DNA of 64,000 nucleotides from JANNSX01 sp041397825 (GCA_041397825.1 JAWKVX010000002.1:248001-312000), one strand, 5' to 3'. Counted from the stretch's first letter, positions 27,988 through 37,381 are shown. The notes: a model not told the origin generated them from the sequence alone. A program made the numbers and translations.

Positions 27988-28638
27988 ATGCGCGTCATTG
28001 TCCGGAGCACGGGCGGGTCATGGATGGCCGGGGCGCTAGCGGCGATCGTTGGCGCATGGTCTCCGGACGTGGCCGCCAAGACCGTCAAAGCTGGATTCCT
28101 GACCTTCTCCGACGAGAGGGGCGGCTTCGAGATCCTCGCGGTCAGCGGCACCGGAGTCGTCAGCGACCCGATCATCCTGACCGAGCGCATCTTCGGCACC
28201 GAGCCCGTGACCCTGACCATCCGGGCCGATCTATCCAAGACCGATGATGGTGGTCTGGCTCTCTCCGGCTACATCGCCATCGCCATGGTCAAGATCGTCA
28301 TCAACGATACGCCGTCGAGCTGGACCGGTTTCAGCCTCGAGCTGCAAGAGATCTCCGGCAAGCCGAGCGGATACTTCGATGGCCTGTCCTTCGACCAGAT
28401 CACCCAGTTCCGCGAGCGGCTCGCGACCTCGGACCGCTTCGCCGAGCTCAATGTCGAGCAGGAGCCGCGCGACCGGATCAATTTCCATTCCGGCAGCGTC
28501 ACGCGGCACGACCGGGCCGAGCTCGTCTTCAATATCACCGACCTGACGCCGCGCGCCGTCTTCTACCTGGTTCAGGATCCCGAGGTCGCGACGGCGACGA
28601 ACGGGAGACGGCGCTGGGCGGAGGGCTACGGCCGGTAG
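27988..28638 (+). CDS. Secreted protein of unknown function
   Basis: 216 residues with a signal peptide (WMAGALAAIVGAW, cut near DVAA). The mature part is beta-rich and has no cysteine and no recognised motif. FDGLSFDQITQFRERL and DRINFHSGSV appear ordered. Divergent from mtaB with a 173-base gap. Probably periplasmic or surface; function unknown. Confidence 0.65.
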   Translation: MRVIVRSTGGSWMAGALAAIVGAWSPDVAAKTVKAGFLTFSDERGGFEILAVSGTGVVSDPIILTERIFGTEPVTLTIRADLSKTDDGGLALSGYIAIAMVKIVINDTPSSWTGFSLELQEISGKPSGYFDGLSFDQITQFRERLATSDRFAELNVEQEPRDRINFHSGSVTRHDRAELVFNITDLTPRAVFYLVQDPEVATATNGRRRWAEGYGR

Positions 28639-28665
28639 GCGCCTCCGTCGCCCTCAACGGACCAT

Positions 28666-28697
28666 CCCGCCACGGTACCGACTGCCGTACCGGCGGG
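28666..28697 (+). terminator. Possible terminator after the secreted unknown
   Basis: CCCGCC-(AC bulge)-GGTAC, an eight-base loop, GTACC-GGCGGG. Eleven base pairs with a two-base bulge. No T-run follows, so an intrinsic terminator is uncertain. Confidence 0.35.
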
Positions 28698-28792
28698 CTG
28701 CAACACTGGTAGCGCGGCGGGAGGGATCTGGCGCGGCGGGGACGGGCTGTCCTATAGTTCCCGGAAAGAACACCTCGCGAGGAACCGCCCCC

Positions 28793-29404
28793 ATGATCAA
28801 ACTCTACGACATCGAGCGCTCGGGAAACTGCTACAAGGCCCGACTGATGCTGTCGCTGCTCAATCTCAGCTACGACAAGGTCCCGGTCGACCTTGCTGCG
28901 GGTGAGCAGAAGCAGCCCGACTTTCTCGAGGTCAACCCCTTGGGCTCGGTGCCCGTGCTCGACGACAACGGCGTGATCATCCGCGACTCGGCCGCGATCC
29001 TCGTCTACCTCGCCGGCAAGTACGGCCAGGGAAAGTGGTATCCGAAGAGTCCCAAGGGCATGGGCAAGGTCCAGCAGTGGCTGGCGGTCTCATCGAACGA
29101 GGTGTTCCACGGATTGGCCATCCCGAGAGCGATCAAGCTCGGGTTCCGCCAGGGTGACTACGAGGCCGGCAAGGCGATTGGCGAGAAGGTTCTGAGGCTC
29201 TTGGAGCAGCGCCTGACGACCGAGGACTGGCTGGTCGCCGGCAAGCCGTCGGTGGCCGACGTCGCCATCTATCCCTATGTCGCCTTGGCGCCGCAGGGTG
29301 GCATGCCGCTCGACGGCTATCTCGCCGTTCGCAAGTGGATCCGCCGGGTCGAAGGTCTCGAGGGGTTCACGTCCCTGCCGCAGCCGCCGGCCCGGAAGGA
29401 CTGA
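28793..29404 (+). CDS. Glutathione S-transferase family protein
   Basis: 203 residues. N-terminal thioredoxin-like domain with YDIERSGNCYKARLMLSLL, cis-proline in NPLGSVPVLDDNG and IIRDSAAILVYLAGKYG (the glutathione gamma-glutamyl site), then the all-helical C-terminal domain with KPSVADVAIYPYV. Cytosolic; substrate unknown. A serine-containing N-terminus (RSGNCYK) fits the beta- or nu-like classes. Ends three bases from a convergent gene. Confidence 0.88.
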   Translation: MIKLYDIERSGNCYKARLMLSLLNLSYDKVPVDLAAGEQKQPDFLEVNPLGSVPVLDDNGVIIRDSAAILVYLAGKYGQGKWYPKSPKGMGKVQQWLAVSSNEVFHGLAIPRAIKLGFRQGDYEAGKAIGEKVLRLLEQRLTTEDWLVAGKPSVADVAIYPYVALAPQGGMPLDGYLAVRKWIRRVEGLEGFTSLPQPPARKD

Positions 29405-29407
29405 CGT

Positions 29408-29896
29408 TCAGACCGGATCCTCTGCTGCCGTCGCGCCATCGACCTGGGCGACGAGGCGGTTGAGGGCATCGTTCATTCTCGTGAGTTGATCGAGTGCGGC
29501 GGCGTGCAAGTTGAGCGCCTCTTCCGAGAGTGCAAGGGCGCGGTCGGTCCGCGCCGTCGTCTCGGCATGAAGCTGGGCGATCAGGGTCTCGATCGAGCTG
29601 CCGGAGCCAACCGGCAAGGCGAAAACCGGCGGCACGGCGGCGACGGCGGTTTGTGCAGGCATGGTGGACTTCACCTCGCTGGGTACAGTCGCGGACGCGA
29701 CGGCGACCGCTTCCGACTTGACCGGCGCGCTGCGCCAGAGCCCGGTCCGAGCGAGGAACAGAACCGCCAGCGCAAACACCAGGATGAAAATCACCATCGG
29801 GTGGGTCAGCGTGTTGATCCAGGCCTGATCGATGAATCCAAGTGCCATTTCCTTGGCCTTGGCCAGCTTCTCAGGATTGGCGGCGGTCTCGTTCAC
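29408..29896 (-). CDS. Small single-pass membrane protein, unknown
   Basis: 162 residues. One membrane helix (about residues 33-50, MVIFILVFALAVLFLAR), an alanine/valine-rich linker, and a C-terminal helical segment with heptad-like spacing (IETLIAQLHAETTARTDRAL). I recognise no family. A scaffold-like role is possible but not shown. Upstream, 29897-30109 holds no gene I can support. Confidence 0.6.
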   Translation of the reverse strand: MNETAANPEKLAKAKEMALGFIDQAWINTLTHPMVIFILVFALAVLFLARTGLWRSAPVKSEAVAVASATVPSEVKSTMPAQTAVAAVPPVFALPVGSGSSIETLIAQLHAETTARTDRALALSEEALNLHAAALDQLTRMNDALNRLVAQVDGATAAEDPV

Positions 29897-30109
29897 GGTC
29901 GTTCCCCCCGGGCATGGGCTGCCCTAACGGGCCGCATGCTTGCCGAGCGAGGTAAAGGAATGGTGGATGAGGAGGAAAAATCTGTCCGAACACCGCCGGC
30001 CCAGAGCCCGTTCAGGCAAAGTGGACCGAGGTTTGCCGTCAGAACGTGTTCAACGCTCACGACCGGGTGCGGGTTTTTCGGTCCGCTCGGCTTGCACCTG
30101 CTCCAGACC

Positions 30110-31171
30110 TCATCCGGCAAGGGCAAACTGCAGCAGAATGGTGGACTGGAAGAAGTTGAAGTTGTCGTCCGAGATCAGGGTTACGATCGTCTCGCCCGCC
30201 TCGCTCCGATGAACGGCGATGCCCTCCATGTTGTCGAGCACTGTACCGTTGCCAGCCTCGAGGATCGTTTCCCCGGCGATTGGCCTGTTGTCTTGCAGGT
30301 CTATTGGCGAAAGTCGCCGGATCCTGATGTTGATCCCTTCCGACCATCGGAAGCGTCGCTCGAGGACGAGCACGCCACCATCCGGCAGCGCGGTCGCATC
30401 CGAGATGTCGAAGTTGCCGATCGGCAAGAGCCTGATTTCGCGGGCGCGCTTGCCCGAGAAGATCCACCCGAGTTGGTTGCCGCTCTGATCCCGTAAGCGC
30501 TCGGCGAAGGCAAGAACGTTGCCGGTGAGCGGGCCCTGGCCGAGATAGGCGACGGATTCGATGCCATGGTTGTTCCGCAGTGCACCGAGAGGTTTTGGCA
30601 GCTCGAGATAGCTGTCGGGCGGCGAAAGTCCATCGGGTCCGAGATCGAAGCGGCCGATACGGGCATTGTTCTCGAAGCCGATCAGCAGCTGTGCGTTCGC
30701 TCCCCCGCTCGAGACGACGCTGATGGCCTCGGCGTCCCGGTCGCGGCGGCGCTCGAGTGACCGGCCCTTCAACGCCTGGATCGGCCCCACCCGTCCTCCG
30801 CCCAGGCCGCTGATGTGGCCGTTGTCGTAGCTGAGCCTGGCCGTCAACCAGAAGCCGGCATCCGATACGCAGAGGAGCGAGCGCCCGCTGTCGAGGATTG
30901 CGAGGCCGGAGAACCCACCGAAATAGCTCGAGCCCGAAGTGAGTTTCAGTCCGCCGCGCCAGCTGAGCTTTGCGGACGGCGACGAGCTGCTGCCGTCGAA
31001 GGAAGAGATCGGCGTGGCCGTGATGTCGACCGAGGACGTCTTGAGCTGAAGCGTGTCGGGCTTGCCGGCCGCGACGGTGATCGGGGTCGCGAAGGATGCG
31101 GCAAGTCCGAGCGTCAAAGCCCAGGCGCGCGACCGCGATCGGTTCAGGACGCAAGACCGGCCGGTGACCAT
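30110..31171 (-). CDS. Phytase-like esterase family protein, secreted
   Basis: 353 residues with a signal peptide (WALTLGLAASFATPITVAA). The FGGFSGLAILDSGRSLLCVSDAGFW block, the repeated short beta segments, and GNFDISDATALPDGGVLVLERRF fit the esterase-like-of-phytase family (PF13449), a beta-propeller. The biological substrate is unknown. It begins four bases after the cobT stop and is probably co-transcribed with it, though no link to cobalamin is obvious. Confidence 0.8.
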   Translation of the reverse strand: MVTGRSCVLNRSRSRAWALTLGLAASFATPITVAAGKPDTLQLKTSSVDITATPISSFDGSSSSPSAKLSWRGGLKLTSGSSYFGGFSGLAILDSGRSLLCVSDAGFWLTARLSYDNGHISGLGGGRVGPIQALKGRSLERRRDRDAEAISVVSSGGANAQLLIGFENNARIGRFDLGPDGLSPPDSYLELPKPLGALRNNHGIESVAYLGQGPLTGNVLAFAERLRDQSGNQLGWIFSGKRAREIRLLPIGNFDISDATALPDGGVLVLERRFRWSEGINIRIRRLSPIDLQDNRPIAGETILEAGNGTVLDNMEGIAVHRSEAGETIVTLISDDNFNFFQSTILLQFALAG

Positions 31172-31175
31172 CGCG

Positions 31176-33065
31176 CTACTTTTTTCCGCTCGTCCGGCGG
31201 ACCGGCGGGCTCGCCGTCCGGGCCCGAGCCGGGGCCTTCTCTTCGAACAGCTCGACGAGCTTGTCGGTCATGGCGCCGGCGAGCTCGGATGGGTCGGTGA
31301 TGGTGACGGCCCGGCGGTAGTAGCGCGTGACGTCGTGGCCGATGCCGATGGCGATGAGCTCGACCGGCGAGCGCGTTTCGATTTCATGAATGACCTGCCG
31401 CAAGTGATGCTCCAGATAGGACCCGGAGTTGACGGAAAGGGTCGAATCGTCGACCGGCGCACCGTCCGAGATCATCATGAGAATGCGGCGCTGCTCGGGC
31501 CTGGCCAGCAGACGCTTGTGGGCCCACGTCAACGCCTCGCCGTCGATGTTCTCCTTGAGCAGCCCTTCCCGCATCATCAGCGCCAGGTTGCGCCTGGCGC
31601 GACGCCAGGGGCTGTCGGCCATCTTGTAGACGATGTGGCGGAGATCATTGAGGCGACCCGGATTGCCGGGCTTGCCCTTGGCAAGCCACTCCTCGCGGGC
31701 CTGGCCGCCCTTCCAGGCTCGCGTCGTGAATCCCAGAATCTCGACTTTGACCCCGCAGCGCTCGAGCGTCCGCGCCAGGATTTCGGCACAACAGGCGGCG
31801 ACCATGATCGGCCGGCCGCGCATGGAGCCGGAGTTGTCGAGAAGCAACGTCACGACGGTGTCGCGGAAATCGGTATCGCGTTCGTGCTTGAAGGAAAGCG
31901 GGTGCATCGGGTCGATGATGATCCGGGGCAGGCGTGCGGCGTCGAGCGTGCCTTCCTCGAGATCGAAATCCCAGGCGCGGTTCTGCTGGGCGAGCAGCTT
32001 CCTCTGCAGCCGGTTGGCAAGCCGTGCGACGGCGCCGGAAAGCGCCTTGAGCTCCTTGTCCAGGAAGGCACGGAGGCGCTCCAGCTCCTCGGCCGAGCAA
32101 AGCTCCTCGGCGGCCAGTTCCTCGTCGTGGCGGGTGGAGAAGACCTTGTAGCCGAAGGCCGCCGGATTATCGAGGACTGAGAAATTCGGCCGCCACGGCT
32201 CCTCGCTGTCGGCGTCCTCGAGACCGTCCGCCTCGATGTCGAAGGCCTCGGTCTGTCCGTCCTCCGACATCTCGGCGTCCTCGCCCTGCTCGCCCTCACT
32301 CATCTCCTGCTGGCTGGCGCGGTCGGATTGCGCCTCGTCCTCGCCCTCGTCGGAGCCTTCCGAGTTCTCCTGATCGGGATCGGCCTCGGGCTCACCCTCG
32401 TCTCCCTCGCCGTCGCCATCCGCATCCTCGGCCCTGAGGTCGAGCGCCTTCAGAACCTCGGAGAGCCGCTGGCCGAACAGCCGTTGATCCTCGGCCAGCC
32501 CCTCCATCTCGTCGAGCACGTCGCCGGCCCGTTCCTCGATCCACGGGCGCCAGAGATCGACCAGCTTGCGGGCTCCCTTCGGCGGCTCGCGGCCTGTCAG
32601 CCGCTCACGCACGATGAGGGCGAGCGCGTCCTCGAGCGGCGCCTGCTCGCGCTCGGAAACATCGGCGTAGCGCGTGCCGTAGTGGCTCTCGATCTTGGCG
32701 GCGATGTTGCTGGCCATGCCTGGCATTCGGAGCGAGCCGAGCGCCTCGATCCGTGCCCTTTCGGCGGCCTCGAACACAGCCCGCGCCGGTCCGGTGCCTG
32801 GTGCCATGCGGGCATGCACTTTCGGGTCATGACAGGTGGCCGTCAGGGCCAGGCTGTCGGCCTGTCCACGCAGCACGGCGATCTCGGTCTTGCTCGGGAT
32901 CCGCGGCGGCTCGGGCAACTTGATTGCCTTGCCGTCCATGGCCGGTGGACCGGAGGCATAGCTCACCTCGATCTTGTCGTCGGCGGCGATCGAGCGGACA
33001 CAAATGGCGAGCGCCCGTTTGAACGGCTCGACCGGGGCTTCCTTGCGTTTGGGCGGCTGGGCCAT
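31176..33065 (-). CDS. cobT: Aerobic cobaltochelatase subunit CobT
   Basis: 629 residues. With CobS and CobN it inserts cobalt into hydrogenobyrinate a,c-diamide in the aerobic cobalamin pathway. An N-terminal helical domain is followed by a long acidic, low-complexity linker (about 208-300, rich in E, D, G and S), then a von Willebrand A domain with the MIDAS motif LLLDNSGSMRG and a second metal segment MISDGAPVDDSTL. CobT sits far from cobS in this window because two orphan genes intervene. Confidence 0.95.
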   Translation of the reverse strand: MAQPPKRKEAPVEPFKRALAICVRSIAADDKIEVSYASGPPAMDGKAIKLPEPPRIPSKTEIAVLRGQADSLALTATCHDPKVHARMAPGTGPARAVFEAAERARIEALGSLRMPGMASNIAAKIESHYGTRYADVSEREQAPLEDALALIVRERLTGREPPKGARKLVDLWRPWIEERAGDVLDEMEGLAEDQRLFGQRLSEVLKALDLRAEDADGDGEGDEGEPEADPDQENSEGSDEGEDEAQSDRASQQEMSEGEQGEDAEMSEDGQTEAFDIEADGLEDADSEEPWRPNFSVLDNPAAFGYKVFSTRHDEELAAEELCSAEELERLRAFLDKELKALSGAVARLANRLQRKLLAQQNRAWDFDLEEGTLDAARLPRIIIDPMHPLSFKHERDTDFRDTVVTLLLDNSGSMRGRPIMVAACCAEILARTLERCGVKVEILGFTTRAWKGGQAREEWLAKGKPGNPGRLNDLRHIVYKMADSPWRRARRNLALMMREGLLKENIDGEALTWAHKRLLARPEQRRILMMISDGAPVDDSTLSVNSGSYLEHHLRQVIHEIETRSPVELIAIGIGHDVTRYYRRAVTITDPSELAGAMTDKLVELFEEKAPARARTASPPVRRTSGKK

Positions 33066-33088
33066 GGACCTGTCGGGCTATCCTGGAG

Positions 33089-33433
33089 CTAGTAGTTGAT
33101 GGAAAGATTGAGCCACGTCTTGGTCATACCATGCAGCTCGCCGTTGATGAACTCGCCCTCTAGACGGCCGTAGGGCCAAGCGTCGATCCGCCAGACCCGG
33201 GTGTGGAGCCGCAAGTCGTCGGCCATGATGTGAACGCTCGTCAGTGCGCCCGGACAGCCGAGCCTGGCGGCGACCTGGTCGAGCGTCTCCTCGAGTACGA
33301 GCGTCTCTACGGCCGGGATCGAGACCTTGCAAGGGGCGGTCTGGGCCGGCGGCTGGGCCCATGCCGGCTCGCCTTGGCACGCCAGCAGGGCCGCGCCGAT
33401 CAGCGTGAGGGCGGCAGATAGGGTCTTGGACAT
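33089..33433 (-). CDS. Small exported protein of unknown function
   Basis: 114 residues from ATG 33433; the frame is open to 33487. A signal sequence of about 26 residues ends either at LLAC (lipobox-like) or at PAWA, so it could be a lipoprotein or a soluble periplasmic protein. Remaining sequence is small and has two cysteines (APCKV, RLGCPG). It lies 23 bases before cobT. No family recognised. Confidence 0.65.
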   Translation of the reverse strand: MSKTLSAALTLIGAALLACQGEPAWAQPPAQTAPCKVSIPAVETLVLEETLDQVAARLGCPGALTSVHIMADDLRLHTRVWRIDAWPYGRLEGEFINGELHGMTKTWLNLSINY

Positions 33434-33487
33434 GGCTCGCTCCCGGTGTTCGAGGGTGGGTCGAGCCACAGATGGTGGCGGATGCAC

Positions 33488-34204
33488 TCATTGCATGCAC
33501 CCCAGGGAACAAGCCTCCGCATAGCTCTTGAGATCGGGCCGGAGATCGGGGCGCCGAGCGAGCATGCGGTCAATGATGCCACGACGCCGTGCTGCGGTGG
33601 CGAGATGCCCGAGGCCGTGGAGACCGCTTTCCACGACGGCGTCGTTGTCGCTGTCGAGAGTTCTTTCAAGCACGGCCAGGACGGCCTGCGGCAGCGGCTC
33701 GCCCTCGTCCTCCGGGGGCCAATAGGCCAGCGCGGTCACGTCCCAGAGCATGTAGCAGATGTACGAAAGTCGGGCGTGTCCGGTCTCGTTCAGGTGGCCG
33801 AGGAGCGGTGGACAGCGTGGTTCGAGGACCTGCTCGTAAAGACAGTGCATCGCCGAAATCGCATTGACCTTGCGCTCGACAGCGACGCGCGCGTTGCGAA
33901 TACGATAGCCGAAATCCGATAGTGATCCGTCGAGAAGCAAGGACAGTCCGCCACCGACAACGTCGTCAGAGAAGGGCGCAAGATCCTCGCCCGAGCGACG
34001 CATCATCACTTCGAACAGCGGGACAAGCTCGGTATCGGCGACATGGAACGTCTCGCACGCCAAGCGCTGATCGGCGATGTCCGTTCCATCCAACCGCTGC
34101 AGTCGGCCGAAGCAGTAGTCGATCCACTCCGCATAGCGCGGCGGCGGCTCGGTCAACGGCTTCAGACCCTGCAGCGCGTCCAGCTTGCTACGAAAGCGCA
34201 ACAT
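33488..34204 (-). CDS. Orphan helical protein between cobS and cobT
   Basis: 238 residues. The start overlaps the cobS stop by 17 bases, implying coupling to cobS. All-helical by pattern, with HEAT-like spacing near the C-terminus (DAVVESGLHGLGHLATAARR) and the conserved-looking block RLSYICYMLWDVTALAYW in the middle. No recognised catalytic motif. The position suggests a link to cobaltochelatase, but the sequence does not show it. Confidence 0.7.
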   Translation of the reverse strand: MLRFRSKLDALQGLKPLTEPPPRYAEWIDYCFGRLQRLDGTDIADQRLACETFHVADTELVPLFEVMMRRSGEDLAPFSDDVVGGGLSLLLDGSLSDFGYRIRNARVAVERKVNAISAMHCLYEQVLEPRCPPLLGHLNETGHARLSYICYMLWDVTALAYWPPEDEGEPLPQAVLAVLERTLDSDNDAVVESGLHGLGHLATAARRRGIIDRMLARRPDLRPDLKSYAEACSLGCMQ

Positions 34205-35177
34205 TGACGGCGCTCTCCGGCAGCTCTTCGCCGAAGCAGCGCTGATAGAATTCCGCGACCAGCGGCCGCTCCAGCTCGTCGCATTTGTTGAGGAAGGTCA
34301 TCCGGAAGGCAAAGCCGACGTCGTTGAAGATCTCGGCGTTCTCCGCCCAGGTGATGACGGTTCTCGGGCTCATGACGGTCGAGAGATCTCCGTTCATGAA
34401 AGCGTTCCGCGTCAGGTCCGCGACCCGAACCATGTTCGAGACGACGCCCTGCTTGTTCTTCTTGTTGAAGGATTTCACCTTCGAGAGGACGATCTTCACC
34501 TCGGCATCGTGGGGCAGATAGTTGAGCGTCGTGACGATCGACCAGCGGTCCATCTGGCCCTGGTTGATCTGCTGCGTGCCATGGTAGAGGCCGGAGGTGT
34601 CGCCGAGGCCGATCGTGTTCGTCGTCGCGAACAACCGGAATGCCGGATGCGGGCGGATGACCTTCGACTGGTCGAGCAGCGTCAGCTTGCCCGAGGTCTC
34701 CAGCACGCGCTGGATGACGAACATCACGTCCGGCCGGCCGGCGTCGTACTCGTCGAAGCAGAGCGCCGTATTCGTCTGCAGGGCATAGGGCAGGATGCCC
34801 TCGCGGAACTCCGTGACCTGCTTGCCTTCCTTGACGACGATCGCGTCCTTGCCGATCAGGTCGATGCGGCTCACATGGCTGTCGAGATTGACGCGGATGC
34901 AGGGCCAGTTTAGTCGCGCCGCGACCTGCTCGATATGGGTCGATTTGCCGGTGCCGTGATAGCCCGACACCATGACGCGGCGGTTGTAGGCAAAGCCGGC
35001 GAGAATGGCCAAGGTCGTTTGCTTGTCGAACAGATAGTCCGGATCGAGGTCCGGCACGTGCTCGTCCGCCTTCGAGTAGGCCGGCACCTCGAAATCGCTG
35101 TCGATGCCGAAAACCTGCCGGACGGAGACCTTCATGTCCGGCATGCCGGGCGTGCCGCTTGCTGTCGCGTGAGACAT
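34188..35177 (-). CDS. cobS: Aerobic cobaltochelatase subunit CobS
   Basis: 329 residues from ATG 35177, the normal length; the open frame starts upstream at 35225. AAA+ ATPase of the MoxR-like group: Walker A GYHGTGKS, Walker B TALCFDEYDAGRPDV, sensor region RLFATTNTIGLGDTSG. N-terminal VRQVFGIDSDFEVPAY is typical of CobS. Provides ATP hydrolysis for cobalt chelation with CobT and CobN. Confidence 0.96.
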   Translation of the reverse strand: MSHATASGTPGMPDMKVSVRQVFGIDSDFEVPAYSKADEHVPDLDPDYLFDKQTTLAILAGFAYNRRVMVSGYHGTGKSTHIEQVAARLNWPCIRVNLDSHVSRIDLIGKDAIVVKEGKQVTEFREGILPYALQTNTALCFDEYDAGRPDVMFVIQRVLETSGKLTLLDQSKVIRPHPAFRLFATTNTIGLGDTSGLYHGTQQINQGQMDRWSIVTTLNYLPHDAEVKIVLSKVKSFNKKNKQGVVSNMVRVADLTRNAFMNGDLSTVMSPRTVITWAENAEIFNDVGFAFRMTFLNKCDELERPLVAEFYQRCFGEELPESAVNVALS

Positions 35178-35253
35178 CTTTCGCGTTCCAATGGGTTTTG
35201 AGGCGAGGTCCAGAAAGGCTAACACCCGGCCAGGACGGCCGATGCGAGGCAGA

Positions 35254-35874
35254 TCAGCACAGCCCCGCCTGCTTCAGGTAATTATAGGCTTGAATGATCT
35301 CGCGCAACCTGTCCTCCGACCCCTTGTCTCCGCCATTTGCGTCCGGGTGGTGGCGTTTGACCAGAAGCTTGAACTGGGCCTTGATCTCAGCCTTGGTCGC
35401 GCCCGGGCCAAGATGCAGGTCGGACAGGGATTTTCTGGCCAGCTTGCCGACGGGTTTCGATGCGTTCTGGCTTTGGTTTGCCTGGGGTCCAGCCGCCTCG
35501 CTACCCGGGAACAGCTCGTAGGGATCGAAGTCGGCGAACTGGCCCGCCGCGCGCAGCCGGTCGACGGGATCGGCGCCGGCCGCCCGTGCGCCCATCGCCC
35601 AGGTGGGCCTGTGACCGGTCACGGCTGATTTCTGGAAGGCGGCGACCTCCTGATCGCTCATGCCGGAGAAGTAGTTGTAGGTGTTGTTGTACTCGCGTAC
35701 GTGGGCGAGACAGAACTGGAAATATCGGCCCTCCCGACCCCGACCTTGCGGTGCCCGATACTCTCCCGCCGCGGTGCAGCCGGGCCAGGCGCAGGGCACG
35801 GTCCGAGGTTTCGCCGGCTTTTCCTCCGTCGCCTTCGTCCGGATCGAGTCGAAGTATTTTGAATCGAGTTTCAT
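35254..35874 (-). CDS. J-domain protein upstream of cobS
   Basis: 206 residues from ATG 35874. The N-terminus carries CAWPGC and a later FCLAHVREYNNTYNYF block of the kind found in alphaproteobacterial J proteins. The J domain is C-terminal (SLSDLHLGPGATKAEIKAQF), with the signature HPD in VKRHHPDANGGDKGSE. Such proteins stimulate DnaK. The gene lies 76 bases before cobS and is divergent from bolA, an arrangement common in Hyphomicrobiales. Confidence 0.9.
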   Translation of the reverse strand: MKLDSKYFDSIRTKATEEKPAKPRTVPCAWPGCTAAGEYRAPQGRGREGRYFQFCLAHVREYNNTYNYFSGMSDQEVAAFQKSAVTGHRPTWAMGARAAGADPVDRLRAAGQFADFDPYELFPGSEAAGPQANQSQNASKPVGKLARKSLSDLHLGPGATKAEIKAQFKLLVKRHHPDANGGDKGSEDRLREIIQAYNYLKQAGLC

Positions 35875-35989
35875 CGTGCCTAAGTATGTGGAGTTCCGCG
35901 CGCCGGGACAAGATCGGTGACGACGAACGTTGCCGGTCGGCCATACCGCAACCGGCGAATATGCCCGCTGCAAGATGAGGATCGCATTA

Positions 35990-36256
35990 ATGAACGTGGA
36001 GGAGGCCATCCGCACGAAGCTTACCCAGGCCTTTCGGCCCGAGCGGCTCGACATCGTCAACGAATCGCATCTGCACCACGGTCATCACGGCTCGCCCGGC
36101 ACGGGAGAGAGTCATTTCCGAGTCCATATCGTCGCCGATGCGTTTGCCGGCAAGTCCAGGATCGAATGTCATCGCCTGGTCAACGCGGCTCTAGAGGACG
36201 AGCTAGCGGGTCCTATTCATGCTCTCGCCATCAAGGCCGAGACTCCGGGGCGCTGA
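35990..36256 (+). CDS. bolA: BolA family protein
   Basis: 88 residues from ATG 35990, which has AGGA eight bases upstream; ATG 35975 is an alternative. The family helix-turn and conserved residues appear as IVNESHLHHGHHG and ESHFRVHIVADAFAGKSRIECHRLVNAAL. BolA proteins pair with monothiol glutaredoxins in Fe-S trafficking or act as morphology regulators. The 3' end overlaps the convergent FAD oxidoreductase by 54 bases. Confidence 0.93.
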   Translation: MNVEEAIRTKLTQAFRPERLDIVNESHLHHGHHGSPGTGESHFRVHIVADAFAGKSRIECHRLVNAALEDELAGPIHALAIKAETPGR

Positions 36257-37381
36257 CTGAGGCGAAGCCTCGGCGAGCTGTGCCGTGAACTCCGCGAAGC
36301 TCATCCGGCCACTCCGCCGGCGATGGAAATAGATGTGCTGGGCCAATTGGCGCATCGGCGCCATGGCCAATCCGAGATTGATCAGTGCATTCGGCGGGGT
36401 CAGGTCCAGTCCCCGGCGCATGGCCTGTTTCAGGAGGAAGCGCGGCAGTTCGCGCGCCATAACGCCTTCCGGCGGCGGACCGAGATGCTGCAGGTGGTCG
36501 GCGACGAGCTGCCCGGCCCGCCGGCCGAAATGAAAGGCGAGACGGATGCCACCGCCGGTGGCCGGCGATACGTGACCCGCGGCATCTCCGATCAGCAGCA
36601 CGCCCGGGGCTGCGAACGGCTTCACCAATCCGCCGATCGGAATGCGGCCGGAGCGCCGCTCGACAATACGGCTCGCGTCGAAGCCGAAGAGTCTGGAAGT
36701 CTTGGCGCGGAACTGATCGAGGTCCGGCCTCGCCCGGCCGTTGGTCGCCAGACCGACCTGCATGGCCGCCGGGCCAGGCGCGATCCATGCCAGATAGCCC
36801 GGCGCCAGCCGGCTGTCGATGAAGCAATGCAGAAACCGCGGGTCGACGCCGTCGAGACCGTCATATTCGGCCTCGACACCGGTCAGGAAGCGATCATTGC
36901 GGCCGAGGTCGAAGGCCTTTGCCACGCTCGACCGTGCCCCGTCGGCGCCGATCAGATAGCGGCAGATGAGACCGAGGCCGCCGAGCCGGATCGACCCGAC
37001 CTGTCGCTCGGCGCCGGTGAACCGGTGGCCGAAATATAATCTGACCCCGGCACGCAGCGCATCGCCGGCGAGCCAGTCGAGCAGCGCGCCCGTCCGCGTC
37101 GTCAGGAAGAAGTAGCCGGGTGCGAAGAGGTCAATCGATCGAAGGTCCGGCGCATAGAGCCGGACACCATGCACGCGGCGCGTCAGGCCATGCGGCAGGT
37201 CGAGCTCCTCTGCCGCCTCCTTGACGAGGATGCCGGTGGTCGCCACCCGGGCACCTGCCGACGGCTTGGCGTCGATGACGGCGACACGGAGCCCGCGCAT
37301 GGCCGCCGTTCGCGCTGCAACCAGGCCGGCGAAGCTCGCGCCGACGACGATGAGATCGAAATCCGGCTGCATGTCCCTCAT
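36203..37381 (-). CDS. FAD-dependent oxidoreductase of the geranylgeranyl-reductase-like group
   Basis: About 392 residues. Rossmann motif FDLIVVGASFAGLVAARTAAMRG (FAD-binding, shown at residues 6-28), DG segment LIGADGARSSVAKAF, and GVLLIGDAAGHVSPATGGGIRLAF, a second FAD motif typical of the group. The substrate is unknown; relatives reduce isoprenoid chains or hydroxylate aromatics. Starts at ATG 37381 or 37372. Its end overlaps bolA, on the opposite strand. Confidence 0.85.
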   Translation of the reverse strand: MRDMQPDFDLIVVGASFAGLVAARTAAMRGLRVAVIDAKPSAGARVATTGILVKEAAEELDLPHGLTRRVHGVRLYAPDLRSIDLFAPGYFFLTTRTGALLDWLAGDALRAGVRLYFGHRFTGAERQVGSIRLGGLGLICRYLIGADGARSSVAKAFDLGRNDRFLTGVEAEYDGLDGVDPRFLHCFIDSRLAPGYLAWIAPGPAAMQVGLATNGRARPDLDQFRAKTSRLFGFDASRIVERRSGRIPIGGLVKPFAAPGVLLIGDAAGHVSPATGGGIRLAFHFGRRAGQLVADHLQHLGPPPEGVMARELPRFLLKQAMRRGLDLTPPNALINLGLAMAPMRQLAQHIYFHRRRSGRMSFAEFTAQLAEASPQSAPRSLGLDGESMNRTR

